Shown here: piece by piece, positions 14,922 to 22,194 of the stretch
Layout of the letters: every line of letters starts with the position of its first letter
Position numbering within the stretch: the first letter of the stretch is position 1
IMG/VR virus record: IMGVR_UViG_3300037502_001855
Coordinates: 1-29,234 of that record
Reading direction: 5' to 3' (one strand)
Length of the DNA: 29,234 nt
Source of the DNA: a virus
Position numbers and translations under genes: made by a program
The notes under the pieces: model-generated
Seen by the model: the letters and a program-made list of their open reading frames with translations, nothing else
The model's database searches: none
What the model was told of the DNA's origin: nothing

Positions 14922-16597
14922 GCCTCATCGACGGGACATCGCCGGGATACAGCCGCGACGCCCTGATCGATGGCCGGCTGGTCTGGCTTCTCGACATCGA
15001 GTTCGCCGGGGCTGTCTATCGCTGGTCATCTCGGCCGGTCGAGCCCGTGAGCGATGGCGGCACCCTGACCTATCCAGGCGGGTTGGATGCGCTGGACTTC
15101 ACCGACGCGCTCGCTATCGTCAGCGATGCAAGCCGGGATCGGTCTGTCTCGCTGTCTGTGCTGTGGCCTCGGCCGGGCGTCGCCTTGCTTATCCAGCGCG
15201 GCCATGACCTCGCGGCGGCGGTCGGCGCCCTGTCGCTGTGGATGGAGGGTCAGCCGTGGGAGAGCCGGATCGTCGTTATCTCCGGCCTCCTTTCGCAGCC
15301 CGAGTACGAGGCCGCCGACCAGCCGGTATCGTTCACTCTCACGGAACAGCCTCTCGACGACCTCGCAGAACTGATCCCGCCGAGCTACCAGATCGACGAC
15401 GCGACATGGCCGCTTGCGCCCGAAAGCAGTCATAACCAGCGATACCCGCTGCCATTCTTCGCGCCCGGAGCGCATCGGTCCGACGGCGTTCTGTCGCCGG
15501 CCTATGCGATCGAGTACACGGCCGGCACGAAGAAGGTCGACACGGTCATCATCTCAGGCTTCCCGGTGATGGCGACGACGGTTGATCTAGGGATCTGGGT
15601 GGACCATGAACTGCAGACCGCGAACCTCCCGGTGCAGACCTTCACCGACGGTCTCGGCCGCACGGTGTGGGGCCTCGACATCACCGGCCTATCGGCGGAC
15701 TTCACGCAGGCCGACCAGTGGTTCGTCCATGACTGGAAAGAGGGCGGGATCCGCAGCCCGTATCGTCAAGGTCCGCTGACGACCGCTGGCGAACTGCTTC
15801 GGTATCTCGCCGACCGGTCTTCGGTGCGGGTCGACCGCGCCCGATTCGCCTCGGTCGCGAGCCAGCTTTCATGGCCGGTCGAGGGGTATATCGACGATGA
15901 GGCGACCGCGCTCGGGTATATGTGCGACGTCCTTCTCCCGATCCTCCCGGTATCGCTGGCAAGCGGTCCGCTCGGGCTGTTTCCGGTCCTGTGGCGGTAT
16001 GATGCACGGCGGACTGATGCGGTCGAGACCCTGACGAACGGCTACAACTGCGCGCGGGTCGGCGCCGTGACGTACCAGAGCAAGCCGTCCGAGGTCATCC
16101 AGCGGATCGTACTCGAATGGGCCTTCGACGCGCATACACGGGAGTTTACCCGTCAGACGTGTCTCGAACCCTACGACACGGTCGGCGACAGTCGGTCGCA
16201 CTCCTCGGCGTTCGTTCGCGCGGCCGCGACCCGATACACAGACAACGACCCGTCAAAGTGGCGGACATACCACACCGAATCCGAGATCATCGGGACCGAC
16301 ATCACCGCCGCGCGATACTTGAGCTGGAAGATCCGCCAGCTCGGATACAGTCCGAGGCTTGTTGAGTACGATGTCGGTCAGGAGATGGGGTGGCTCGAAC
16401 TCGGGGCGGTGGTTCTTCTCACGGACGCCGAGATCTACTTTGACGAGATCGTCGCGCTCGTCGTCGCGCGAACCTTGACGGATACCGGGATCTGGAGGCT
16501 GCAACTGCAGATCCTTGACGACCTCGCCTCTTCGCAGTCGGTCGGGCCGTCGCTCGACCAGACCACGCAACCGACTTGGACTCCGGGGGGCAACTGA
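14918..16597 (+). CDS. Tail hub or baseplate-like protein
   Basis: A 559-residue protein following the large tail protein with an ATGA overlap. The N-terminal region (LVWLLDIEFAGAVYRWSSRPVE, then GGTLTYPGGLDALDF) resembles distal tail domains that recur in small-phage and gene-transfer-agent tail tips, followed by LTEQPLDDLAELIPP. The C-terminal part (EMGWLELGAVVLLTDAEIYF, then VARTLTDTGIWRLQLQIL) resembles the barrel-like end of tail hub proteins. Function as hub at the tail tip is inferred from position, size and this pattern. The stop TGA overlaps the next ATG by one base. Confidence 0.6.
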   Translation: MSLIDGTSPGYSRDALIDGRLVWLLDIEFAGAVYRWSSRPVEPVSDGGTLTYPGGLDALDFTDALAIVSDASRDRSVSLSVLWPRPGVALLIQRGHDLAAAVGALSLWMEGQPWESRIVVISGLLSQPEYEAADQPVSFTLTEQPLDDLAELIPPSYQIDDATWPLAPESSHNQRYPLPFFAPGAHRSDGVLSPAYAIEYTAGTKKVDTVIISGFPVMATTVDLGIWVDHELQTANLPVQTFTDGLGRTVWGLDITGLSADFTQADQWFVHDWKEGGIRSPYRQGPLTTAGELLRYLADRSSVRVDRARFASVASQLSWPVEGYIDDEATALGYMCDVLLPILPVSLASGPLGLFPVLWRYDARRTDAVETLTNGYNCARVGAVTYQSKPSEVIQRIVLEWAFDAHTREFTRQTCLEPYDTVGDSRSHSSAFVRAAATRYTDNDPSKWRTYHTESEIIGTDITAARYLSWKIRQLGYSPRLVEYDVGQEMGWLELGAVVLLTDAEIYFDEIVALVVARTLTDTGIWRLQLQILDDLASSQSVGPSLDQTTQPTWTPGGN

Positions 16598-16857
16598 TGC
16601 CAGCACCACGCCGAGACGCAGCCGCGACCCTGCCTTCGCTTCGGAGCCTCGGCACCGGGTCGACACAGGCAGCGGCCGGCGATCACGGGCACGGCGGCGC
16701 CGTCATTACCGGCACGACCGGCGGCCTCGGCGACGTGCTCACGATCACAGGGACCAGCCCGCTCACCGCGACATGGCAAGCGCCTTCGGGCGGCGGTGGC
16801 GGTGGCGGCGGCCTCACCGCATCACAAGCGCGCTCGCTCGCGTGGCTTTCGGGTTAG
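16597..16857 (+). CDS. Small tail-fibre-like protein with poly-Gly stretch
   Basis: An 86-residue protein starting at the ATG that overlaps the previous TGA; the GGGGGG at 16585-16590 is the likely ribosome binding site. The frame is open further upstream but only as shadow of the hub gene. Visible parts: a low-complexity start, AAAGDHGHGG, a histidine motif seen in phage fibre and tip proteins, a Thr/Gly-rich strand region, and a run of eight glycines followed by the helix LTASQARSLAWLSG. It may be a flexible adaptor between hub and fibre. The family is not identified. Confidence 0.6.
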   Translation: MPAPRRDAAATLPSLRSLGTGSTQAAAGDHGHGGAVITGTTGGLGDVLTITGTSPLTATWQAPSGGGGGGGGLTASQARSLAWLSG

Positions 16858-16865
16858 GAGACTCC

Positions 16866-18032
16866 ATGCTTATCCTCGCTTCTACCTCCGAGAGTCTCGA
16901 GATCATCACGTCCGCCGCCGGATCGGTGGACTATGTGGCCGGGTATGCCGACCATACCACGTCCGGCGCGACGGCCGGCTCGGCGACCGGGAACATCAGT
17001 ACCGCGACGACGACGACCGCCATCGCGGCGCCGGCCTCATCGACGCAGCGACAGATCCGCGAAGTCACAGTCAGGAACGCCGGAACCGCCGCGAATCACG
17101 TCACGGTGCAGCTCAAGCCGAGCGGAACCGCACTGACAGTCGTAAAGGCCGCGTTGCAGCCCGGTGAGACGCTGGCCTACTCGGCTGGTCAAGGGTGGTA
17201 CAGCCTGGACAGCGCGGGCCGGCAGAAGACGACATCGGCGCTGGCACAGGAAACTGGGTACACCATTGCAATCCATAAGGTCGGCGCGACCATGGAGGCG
17301 ATCGGCGTGTGGCACAGCCATCACGCCGCGGCGGGCACTCCGGGCGCGTGGTCTCCCGGGACGCCGGGACTCGCTGGCCGGGCAACCGACGGCACCACGG
17401 CGGCGGATGCGGGATCGCTGCCGATTCGAACGCCGGCAAGCGGAGGCGCGTACCTCGCCAGCTTCGTCGCAGCCGGGTCGGTTGCGGCGTCCTTCATGCT
17501 GATCGACATTCTCTGGGTCAATACTGGAACAGTCGTCACGACGACCACGGCGCAGACCGTGACTTCGGCGACGTTCGGCGCGCGCGATCTGGACGGAGCG
17601 ACGGCCGGGAATGGCGTCATGCTCGGGATCCTCGTGACGACCGCGACGACGAACGCGAGCGCGGTCACGAACACGACCGCGATCTACACGAACAGCGGAG
17701 GGACCGGGTCAAGAACCGCGACGATCTCATCCTTCCCGGCGACCGCTGTGGCGGGTACGCTGGTCCCGTTTCTGCTCGCGGCCGGCGATGAGGGCGTTCG
17801 AGCCGTTACTTCCGTGACCCTCGGGACCAGCTACGGCGGCGGTGCGATCTCGCTGGTCGCCTTTCGGATCCTCGCGTTCGTCGGATGCCCGGTCGCGAAT
17901 GTGGCGGCCTCGGCATTCCTTCCAGGCGCCGGGACTCGGCTTTACGCCGGCACAACCGCAACGCTCGTACAGATCCCGACGGCGACGACGGCAACCTCGG
18001 TGAGCGCCGCCGCCTATGTGGTGGAGCAATGA
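16866..18032 (+). CDS. Probable tail fibre or minor virion protein
   Basis: A 388-residue Thr/Ala-rich protein starting at ATG 16866, with AGGAG 5 bases upstream; the long upstream open frame is shadow. Residues about 30-120 form a beta domain of a kind frequent in phage minor structural proteins (TTTTAIAAPASSTQRQIREVTVRN, then a strand pair and ALQPGETLAYSAGQGWYSLDSAG). The remainder is a beta-rich region with Thr repeats that could be a virion-surface domain. Position after the hub suggests a fibre or receptor-contact role. The stop overlaps the next start as ATGA. Confidence 0.6.
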   Translation: MLILASTSESLEIITSAAGSVDYVAGYADHTTSGATAGSATGNISTATTTTAIAAPASSTQRQIREVTVRNAGTAANHVTVQLKPSGTALTVVKAALQPGETLAYSAGQGWYSLDSAGRQKTTSALAQETGYTIAIHKVGATMEAIGVWHSHHAAAGTPGAWSPGTPGLAGRATDGTTAADAGSLPIRTPASGGAYLASFVAAGSVAASFMLIDILWVNTGTVVTTTTAQTVTSATFGARDLDGATAGNGVMLGILVTTATTNASAVTNTTAIYTNSGGTGSRTATISSFPATAVAGTLVPFLLAAGDEGVRAVTSVTLGTSYGGGAISLVAFRILAFVGCPVANVAASAFLPGAGTRLYAGTTATLVQIPTATTATSVSAAAYVVEQ

Positions 18033-18289
18033 GGGCGGCGGGTCGCGCCGGCGAACTCGCGGACTATTATCACCCGCACCCATGGTCGCTGGTCGAGTGG
18101 CTGCGATGTGACCTGTGCGACTCCGAGTTGTATGTCGCGCGCTCCGAGGCCGGCCATCTTGGCCAGTGGTCGGTCTGCGCGGAAGAGCAGTGTCGGCGAC
18201 TGTATCGGCTTTCTGTCGAGGCCGGAGACGTGGTCGGAACGTGGGACGGCGAACTACCGCTCGGGCTGCATCGCCACCTCACCACATAG
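18029..18289 (+). CDS. Small zinc-ribbon-like protein in the tail cluster
   Basis: An 86-residue protein starting at the ATGA overlap with the fibre gene. Four cysteines, C27-x2-C30 and C50-x4-C55, are spaced as in a zinc ribbon, with a Trp/His-rich N-terminus (YYHPHPWSLVEWLRC) and an acidic C-terminus. Zinc ribbons are unusual inside a tail operon; the protein could be a structural metal-stabilised piece or a DNA/protein-binding accessory. No family recognised. The tight coupling and even cysteine pattern support it being real. Confidence 0.55.
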   Translation: MRAAGRAGELADYYHPHPWSLVEWLRCDLCDSELYVARSEAGHLGQWSVCAEEQCRRLYRLSVEAGDVVGTWDGELPLGLHRHLTT

Positions 18290-18316
18290 GTAGCGCCGAT
18301 GGCCTTGCCATGCTAC
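18290..18316 (+). terminator. Bulged hairpin in the 50-base gap before 18340
   Basis: GTAGC 18290-18294 pairs with GCTAC 18312-18316, and ATGGC 18299-18303 pairs with GCCAT 18307-18311 around CTT, leaving GCCG 18295-18298 bulged. There is no T-tract, so attenuation or mRNA processing is as likely as termination. It marks one of the few real gaps in the tail operon. Confidence 0.35.
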
Positions 18317-18339
18317 GCCATGCGAGGTGAGGTGTACCT

Positions 18340-18675
18340 ATGGCCGCCATCGTGATCGACGCGAACGACGGACTCCACAATATCGCCGCTCGGGCGGCCA
18401 CTACCGTTCAGGAGATGACCCTCCCGAAGTGGACGCGGCGGGTCTCGCTGGCAGTGCAGGCCGGCGGCGCGGCGGTCGAGGTGGCATGGTCCGGCACGGA
18501 TGGGGCGGCCTCGTTCACCGCCGGGACGTTCGTTCTGTGTCCGGGCGGGTCGAGCCTGAATGACTTGGAAGTCCCTCACAAGTACGTAGAAGGGAATACG
18601 ATCGCGCTATTCGTTCGGTGTCAGGCCACGACTTCGACGAACATCGACTTCGTCTGTACCGGGACGGTCCTGTGA
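18340..18675 (+). CDS. Small beta-rich virion protein, function unknown
   Basis: A 111-residue protein preceded by GAGGTGAGG. Its strands alternate evenly (AAIVIDANDGLHNIA, RRVSLAVQAGGAAVEVAWSG, TIALFVRCQATTSTNIDFVCTG), suggesting a single beta-sandwich. It stands alone behind a hairpin after the zinc-ribbon gene. It may be a fibre or tip component. The TGA stop overlaps the GTG start of the next gene. Confidence 0.55.
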   Translation: MAAIVIDANDGLHNIAARAATTVQEMTLPKWTRRVSLAVQAGGAAVEVAWSGTDGAASFTAGTFVLCPGGSSLNDLEVPHKYVEGNTIALFVRCQATTSTNIDFVCTGTVL

Positions 18676-19424
18676 GGTTCGGCGGAACCGAAGGATCGGG
18701 CGGCATGTTCGGCGGGGTGCCAGAACTCGGCTGGCGGTTCGTCAGTGTCGCCGAGGCGACCGCGACTCAGTCGACGCTCCTGCAGACCACCTTCTCGGAT
18801 CAAGCGTCAAACGAGATCCGCTGCACGGTGGCGAGCGGGGCGAACAACGCCGGGGCGATTGAAAGCGCCGGGTATATGCTGTTCCCGTTGACGGACACGC
18901 GCGGCCGGGCAATCACCGGCACGACCGCTTGTCTTGTCGAGGTCGAAGTTATTCCGGTAACCTCCCCGGGAAACGCGACTTTTCCGTATTTCGTCGCCGG
19001 CGTCACCACGAAGACGACCACGGCGGCGATGACGACGACGCCGACGTTCTTCGTCTCTGGCCTGAACTATCAACCCGCCGCGAATCCGCGTGGATACTAC
19101 TTCATCCGCGTTGCCGGTGGCGCATTGAACAGCCTCACCATCGGGACCGGATCGGCCTTCGGGACTTCGGGCGGTCGACTGTACATGCAGGCGGAGATCA
19201 ACCGAGCGCCGGCGTACATCTCGTTTTTGACGGCCTCGGGCTTCGACGGTTCTAACGCCTATCTCACAGGCGCACCCTTCAATATCGCATCGACCATGGA
19301 CGCCTCGGCGGCGGCGCTTCGCCTGATCGTCGCGGCGGGCTCGTTCGGCGGCGCCCTGACTGCCGACCGGACGATCGGCGCGAAGGTGAAATACCGGGTT
19401 CATCGACTGACGGAGGACGCATGA
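18672..19424 (+). CDS. Probable minor tail or fibre protein
   Basis: A 250-residue beta-rich protein. GTG 18672 overlaps the previous stop as GTGA and is chosen for coupling; ATG 18705 (MFGGVPELGWRF) is an alternative start. Composition is Thr, Ala and Gly-rich with aromatic strands (TFFVSGLNYQPAANPRGYYFIRVAGGALNSL, read in parts at about 135-165) and a basic C-terminal strand (KVKYRVHRL). This looks like a receptor-contact or appendage domain, but no family is recognised. The next gene starts in an ATGA overlap. Confidence 0.55.
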   Translation: MRFGGTEGSGGMFGGVPELGWRFVSVAEATATQSTLLQTTFSDQASNEIRCTVASGANNAGAIESAGYMLFPLTDTRGRAITGTTACLVEVEVIPVTSPGNATFPYFVAGVTTKTTTAAMTTTPTFFVSGLNYQPAANPRGYYFIRVAGGALNSLTIGTGSAFGTSGGRLYMQAEINRAPAYISFLTASGFDGSNAYLTGAPFNIASTMDASAAALRLIVAAGSFGGALTADRTIGAKVKYRVHRLTEDA

Positions 19425-19573
19425 TCGACCCGTTTATCCCGCTCTATGAGCGATTCGGCGGCGGCGCTTGCTCGCTGGCGCTGGCCGCGCTCGGGTATGA
19501 AGCGCAGCCGGAGACCGAACCCGAGCGCGCCGAGGCCGCAGCGCTGGTTCTCGCCTACCTCGAGGAGGCGTAA
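19421..19573 (+). CDS. 50-residue small protein
   Basis: A short gene starting ATG 19421 in an ATGA overlap with the previous stop and with GGAGGA upstream. It encodes MIDPFIPLYERFGGGAC, then a helical Ala/Glu/Leu-rich part ending LVLAYLEEA. The stop TAA overlaps the next ATG as TAATG. The function is unknown. Tight coupling on both sides and GC-rich third positions support it. It could be a small adaptor linked to the lysis genes that follow. Confidence 0.6.
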   Translation: MIDPFIPLYERFGGGACSLALAALGYEAQPETEPERAEAAALVLAYLEEA

Positions 19574-19758
19574 TGCCGTTCACGCCGGCCGAAGTCTCGG
19601 AGATCGTGCACACCGTCGCCGAGCTGTCGAGCTGGCTCCACGGCGCGCTCAAGCGTGACGCCGAGGGCAAGGTTCGGCTGGACAAGGCCGAGAGTCGACA
19701 GCTCCTGAAACGGCTCACCCTCCTCGCCGCGATGGTCGCGCGCGACGCGCTCGACTAG
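19573..19758 (+). CDS. 61-residue helical protein
   Basis: A small protein starting in a TAATG overlap. It is one long helix-like sequence (EVSEIVHTVAELSSWLHGALKRD, then a Lys/Arg segment and LLKRLTLLAAMVARDAL). The first helix is amphipathic; no strong membrane segment is present. It directly precedes the endolysin gene. It may be a regulator or accessory of lysis or tail, but nothing more can be said. Confidence 0.55.
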   Translation: MPFTPAEVSEIVHTVAELSSWLHGALKRDAEGKVRLDKAESRQLLKRLTLLAAMVARDALD

Positions 19759-19759
19759 C

Positions 19760-20281
19760 ATGGTCGATCTAAGCGTCAGACTGACTCAGAACTTCACCCT
19801 CCGAGAACTCGCCGGGGTGGATGACGCTCGCTGGCGCGCCGCACAGGTCGCCGGCCTTCTCGTCGTCCCGGCGCACGGACCGCGTCAACCGGTTTACGAG
19901 CGGCTGGCCGTCCTGGCGCGAACCATCCTCCAGCCGATCCGAGATCATATCGGGCGGCCGCTGCGAATCAACTCCGGGTTCCGCTCCCCGGAGAAGAACG
20001 CCGCAACGCCGGGCGCTTCTTCGACGTCACAGCATTGCTTCGGCGAGGCCGCCGACATCGCCGTCCCGGGCTACTCGGATGCACAGCTTGCCGACCTCGC
20101 CGACTGGATCGGAACGTCGGGCGCGTTCCCCTTCGGTCAGGTCATCTTCGAGGACAACCGCCCCGGATCCGAGGGCGGCGCGTGGATCCATGTGTCGCTC
20201 GGAGCGCCATACCGATCCGCCTCTCGATGCGGCCAGCGTCTGACCTGGTCTCCGGCGACCGGGTATCGGAGGATCGTATGA
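19760..20281 (+). CDS. Endolysin, peptidase M15 family
   Basis: A 173-residue zinc peptidase that cuts peptide cross-links of peptidoglycan at lysis. The M15 signature is clear: N-terminal FTLRELA (12-18), RINSGFRS (69-76), and the metal site SQHCFGEAADI with His92 and Asp99; the third ligand His144 sits in AWIHVS (141-146). The length is normal for the single-domain M15_3-type lysins. No signal peptide is seen, so release needs a membrane partner, probably the next gene, which overlaps as ATGA. In this context lysis is more likely than tail-associated wall degradation. Confidence 0.88.
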   Translation: MVDLSVRLTQNFTLRELAGVDDARWRAAQVAGLLVVPAHGPRQPVYERLAVLARTILQPIRDHIGRPLRINSGFRSPEKNAATPGASSTSQHCFGEAADIAVPGYSDAQLADLADWIGTSGAFPFGQVIFEDNRPGSEGGAWIHVSLGAPYRSASRCGQRLTWSPATGYRRIV

Positions 20282-20652
20282 GCACCGACGACAAGATCGA
20301 CCAGCTCTCGGCCACGATCGGCGGACCGGACGGCGTTCTCGTCCGGCTGGCCGTCGCCGAACATAGCCTTCGCGCGCTCGGGATCGCGGTCGGGCGCATC
20401 GAGACCGAGATCCTCGAGCATCGGCGGTCATCGTCGGATGCGCATCGACAGACGCTCGACGCGATCAAAGCGGCGAACGAGACCACGATCCGGCTGGATG
20501 GAAGCACGAAGTGGATCGCCGGCGTCATCGTCGCCGTCGTGTCCAGCCTCGGCGGGATCGGAGGGCTGACCGTGGTGCGGCAGGTCGCCTCACCCTCGGC
20601 CTCCGCGAGCACCGCGCCGCCGGTCAGCCCGCAAGCGGTCCCGGCTCCATGA
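20278..20652 (+). CDS. XhlA-like holin or lysis accessory membrane protein
   Basis: A 124-residue protein that overlaps the endolysin gene as ATGA. Residues 1-77 are hydrophilic and helical with coiled-coil-like heptads (VAEHSLRALGIAVGRIETEI). One clear membrane segment follows at about 79-101 (WIAGVIVAVVSSLGGIGGL), then a Ser/Pro/Ala tail. This order, coil then one membrane helix next to a lysin, matches XhlA-type lysis proteins and single-span holins; assignment is by architecture. It ends 29 bases inside the convergent gene on the other strand, so no space remains for a terminator. Confidence 0.62.
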   Translation: MSTDDKIDQLSATIGGPDGVLVRLAVAEHSLRALGIAVGRIETEILEHRRSSSDAHRQTLDAIKAANETTIRLDGSTKWIAGVIVAVVSSLGGIGGLTVVRQVASPSASASTAPPVSPQAVPAP

Positions 20653-21061
20653 TGCGGTAGTAACAGACCCGGTCGAGGAATTGCGCCCGGAGATACCCGC
20701 GCGTGACCAGCTTCGGCAGCCACTCTTTCAGGATGTGGTGTGACATGTCGAGGCCGGCGCCGATCTGGCGGCGGTCGGAGTTCGGGTGGGTCGCGACGAA
20801 CCGAACAATGAGCTCTCCGGCCGTCCCTCGCAGCTCGGGCTGGCGCTTCGGTCTCGCGGTCGCCGGCGCCTCATCGGCGAAGCGCAACGCTTTGCCGGCC
20901 GTCACTGGCGGTAGCTTGACTGGCGCGCCGATCCCCATGGCGGCGACTGCATGACGCGGGCACAGGTCGATGAGATCCGCGCCGACCCGCACCAGCGTCG
21001 CCGGGCTGGCGTCACATCGGACGCCGTTCTCGATCTTCGTGCATGAACGGCTGTACTTCAT
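20624..21061 (-). CDS. Zinc-finger plus winged-helix protein
   Basis: A 145-residue probable DNA-binding protein, last gene of the leftward operon. Cys7, Cys16, Cys34 and His37 form a possible zinc site (CTKIENGVRC ... LCPRHA). Residues 80-138 look like a winged helix: helix (ELIVRFVATHP), recognition pair (DRRQIGAGLDMSHHILKEWLPKL) and wing (GYLRAQFLDRVCYYRI). ATG 21061 overlaps the previous TGA as ATGA; ATG 21073 is an alternative, and the longer open frame is shadow. It is one of three small winged-helix-like proteins in this operon. A role in early-to-late switching is possible but unproven. Confidence 0.62.
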   Translation of the reverse strand: MKYSRSCTKIENGVRCDASPATLVRVGADLIDLCPRHAVAAMGIGAPVKLPPVTAGKALRFADEAPATARPKRQPELRGTAGELIVRFVATHPNSDRRQIGAGLDMSHHILKEWLPKLVTRGYLRAQFLDRVCYYRIMEPGPLAG

Positions 21062-21258
21062 GTATTCCACCATTGATCGCCCTGACCTCGGAAGGCCCGT
21101 TGCTCCTTCTCGAGGTACGCGAGGCAGGCATAGACCCGGATCACGGGCATCCGAGCGATGGATGCGATGATCCCGGGCGTCGGGCCATCGACGCACCGAA
21201 GCGCGTCGAGAACCCGATCACACTCGATCCTGAACCCGATGTCAGACGAAGAGGCCAT
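21058..21258 (-). CDS. Small winged-helix-like protein
   Basis: A 66-residue protein. ATG 21258 is chosen because GGAGGCGG stands upstream and the N-terminal extension beyond it is shadow of the exonuclease gene, which it overlaps by 17 bases. Pattern: helix (RVLDALRCVDG), helix-turn-helix (TPGIIASIARMPVIRVYACLAYLE), wing (RAFRGQGDQWWNT). This matches short DNA-binding winged helices. It is a likely paralogue of the neighbours on either side of the exonuclease gene. Confidence 0.55.
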   Translation of the reverse strand: MASSSDIGFRIECDRVLDALRCVDGPTPGIIASIARMPVIRVYACLAYLEKEQRAFRGQGDQWWNT

Positions 21259-21931
21259 CGTCTTCCGCCTCCTCGAACTCGTACCCCATTCGCGCGCCGA
21301 CCTCACGCAGCAGCTTGACGTCACCCTCACAGTACGCCCGGATCCGGTCGACCTCGCCACGCATGAAGGCCGGATACACCTCGGCGCCGGTCAACCCGGC
21401 CTCCTTCTCGAGGCCGAGGTACGCGCCGAGCTCGGAGAGGGGCGGCGCCTTGTCGCCCCATCCGATGCTCAGGTCGAGCCAGCCTTTCGCCCACTTGTCT
21501 CCGGGTCCGCCCGGGAGCCGGAATCGCATCTCCGAGGCGAAGCCCTGACGAAAGGCCGCCGCGCGAAGGAAGTGCAGGTCGAAGTATCGATAGCTGGCGC
21601 ATTCATGGCCGCGCGCGGATCGCAGAGTCGCGAAGAACGCCTCGAGGATCCGGGTCTCGACCCGGTCATAGACGGCCGGGTCAATGTCCTTGACCGACCA
21701 GTCATCTTCGGCGAACCCGTGAGAGATGATCGGGCCGCCGTCAACGCACCACGCGGCGCAAAGGATGCGGCCATGAATCGGAACGAGGGAGAGACTGCGG
21801 TAGGTCTCGTCGCGGTCGGCGGCGACCTTCGCGGGGTCGGTCAGGCGCTTGTCGCGGCGATGCGTCAGCGCGGCGTCGAGGCCGGGCGCGGTTCGCGGGG
21901 GAGGGACGGTTTCCAAGTCGATGAAGATCAT
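21242..21931 (-). CDS. DnaQ-fold 3'-5' exonuclease (PolB-like exo2 type)
   Basis: A 229-residue nuclease. Exo I motif IFIDLETVP carries Asp5 and Glu7; Exo II lies in YRYFDLHFL with Asp118; Exo III is YCEGDV with Tyr200 and Asp204. The spacing and the GRILCAAW strand (54-61) match the predicted PolB-type exonuclease family (DNA_pol_B_exo2), known in phage and bacterial genomes as stand-alone exonucleases. The start ATG 21931 follows CCGGAGAACCT; the long upstream frame is shadow. Next to a RecT-like protein it may trim 3' single strands during annealing or serve host-polymerase-based replication. Confidence 0.8.
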   Translation of the reverse strand: MIFIDLETVPPPRTAPGLDAALTHRRDKRLTDPAKVAADRDETYRSLSLVPIHGRILCAAWCVDGGPIISHGFAEDDWSVKDIDPAVYDRVETRILEAFFATLRSARGHECASYRYFDLHFLRAAAFRQGFASEMRFRLPGGPGDKWAKGWLDLSIGWGDKAPPLSELGAYLGLEKEAGLTGAEVYPAFMRGEVDRIRAYCEGDVKLLREVGARMGYEFEEAEDDGLFV

Positions 21932-21942
21932 AGGTTCTCCGG

Positions 21943-22194
21943 TTAGAAGCTGGCGAGGGAATCGTAGATCTCGGCGAAGGTCCGAGGGCGAAGGAAAGGC
22001 GTTACCGAGTAGAGAACGAGCGGGCGTTCGCTGCGATAGATCCGGCCCTGTCGCAGCAGGGTTCGCGCATGGAGCCGCACGAGCGCGACCGACCAGCCGA
22101 GCGCGCGCGACAGCTCCGACGCCGTCTGCGCGCCGCCGATGAGGAGCTGGTCGAGCAGCGCGCGCCGACGACGCGCGCCACGGTCCGAGATCAT
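21943..22194 (-). CDS. Small winged-helix DNA-binding protein
   Basis: An 83-residue protein whose ATG 22194 overlaps the RecT-like gene's stop as ATGA. Pattern: helix (RRRRALLDQLLIGG), helix-turn-helix (TASELSRALGWSVALVRLHARTLL), wing (GRIYRSERPLVLYSVT). The fold assignment is by pattern. The basic N-terminus (SDRGARRRR) suits DNA contact. It resembles the two other small proteins downstream in the same operon, which suggests duplication and divergence. Its target is unknown. Confidence 0.6.
   Translation of the reverse strand: MISDRGARRRRALLDQLLIGGAQTASELSRALGWSVALVRLHARTLLRQGRIYRSERPLVLYSVTPFLRPRTFAEIYDSLASF

Noticed and set aside
21926-21937. 12-base identity GATCATAGGTTC with 29098-29109
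   Set aside because: It lies in unrelated contexts on opposite coding strands; most likely chance.
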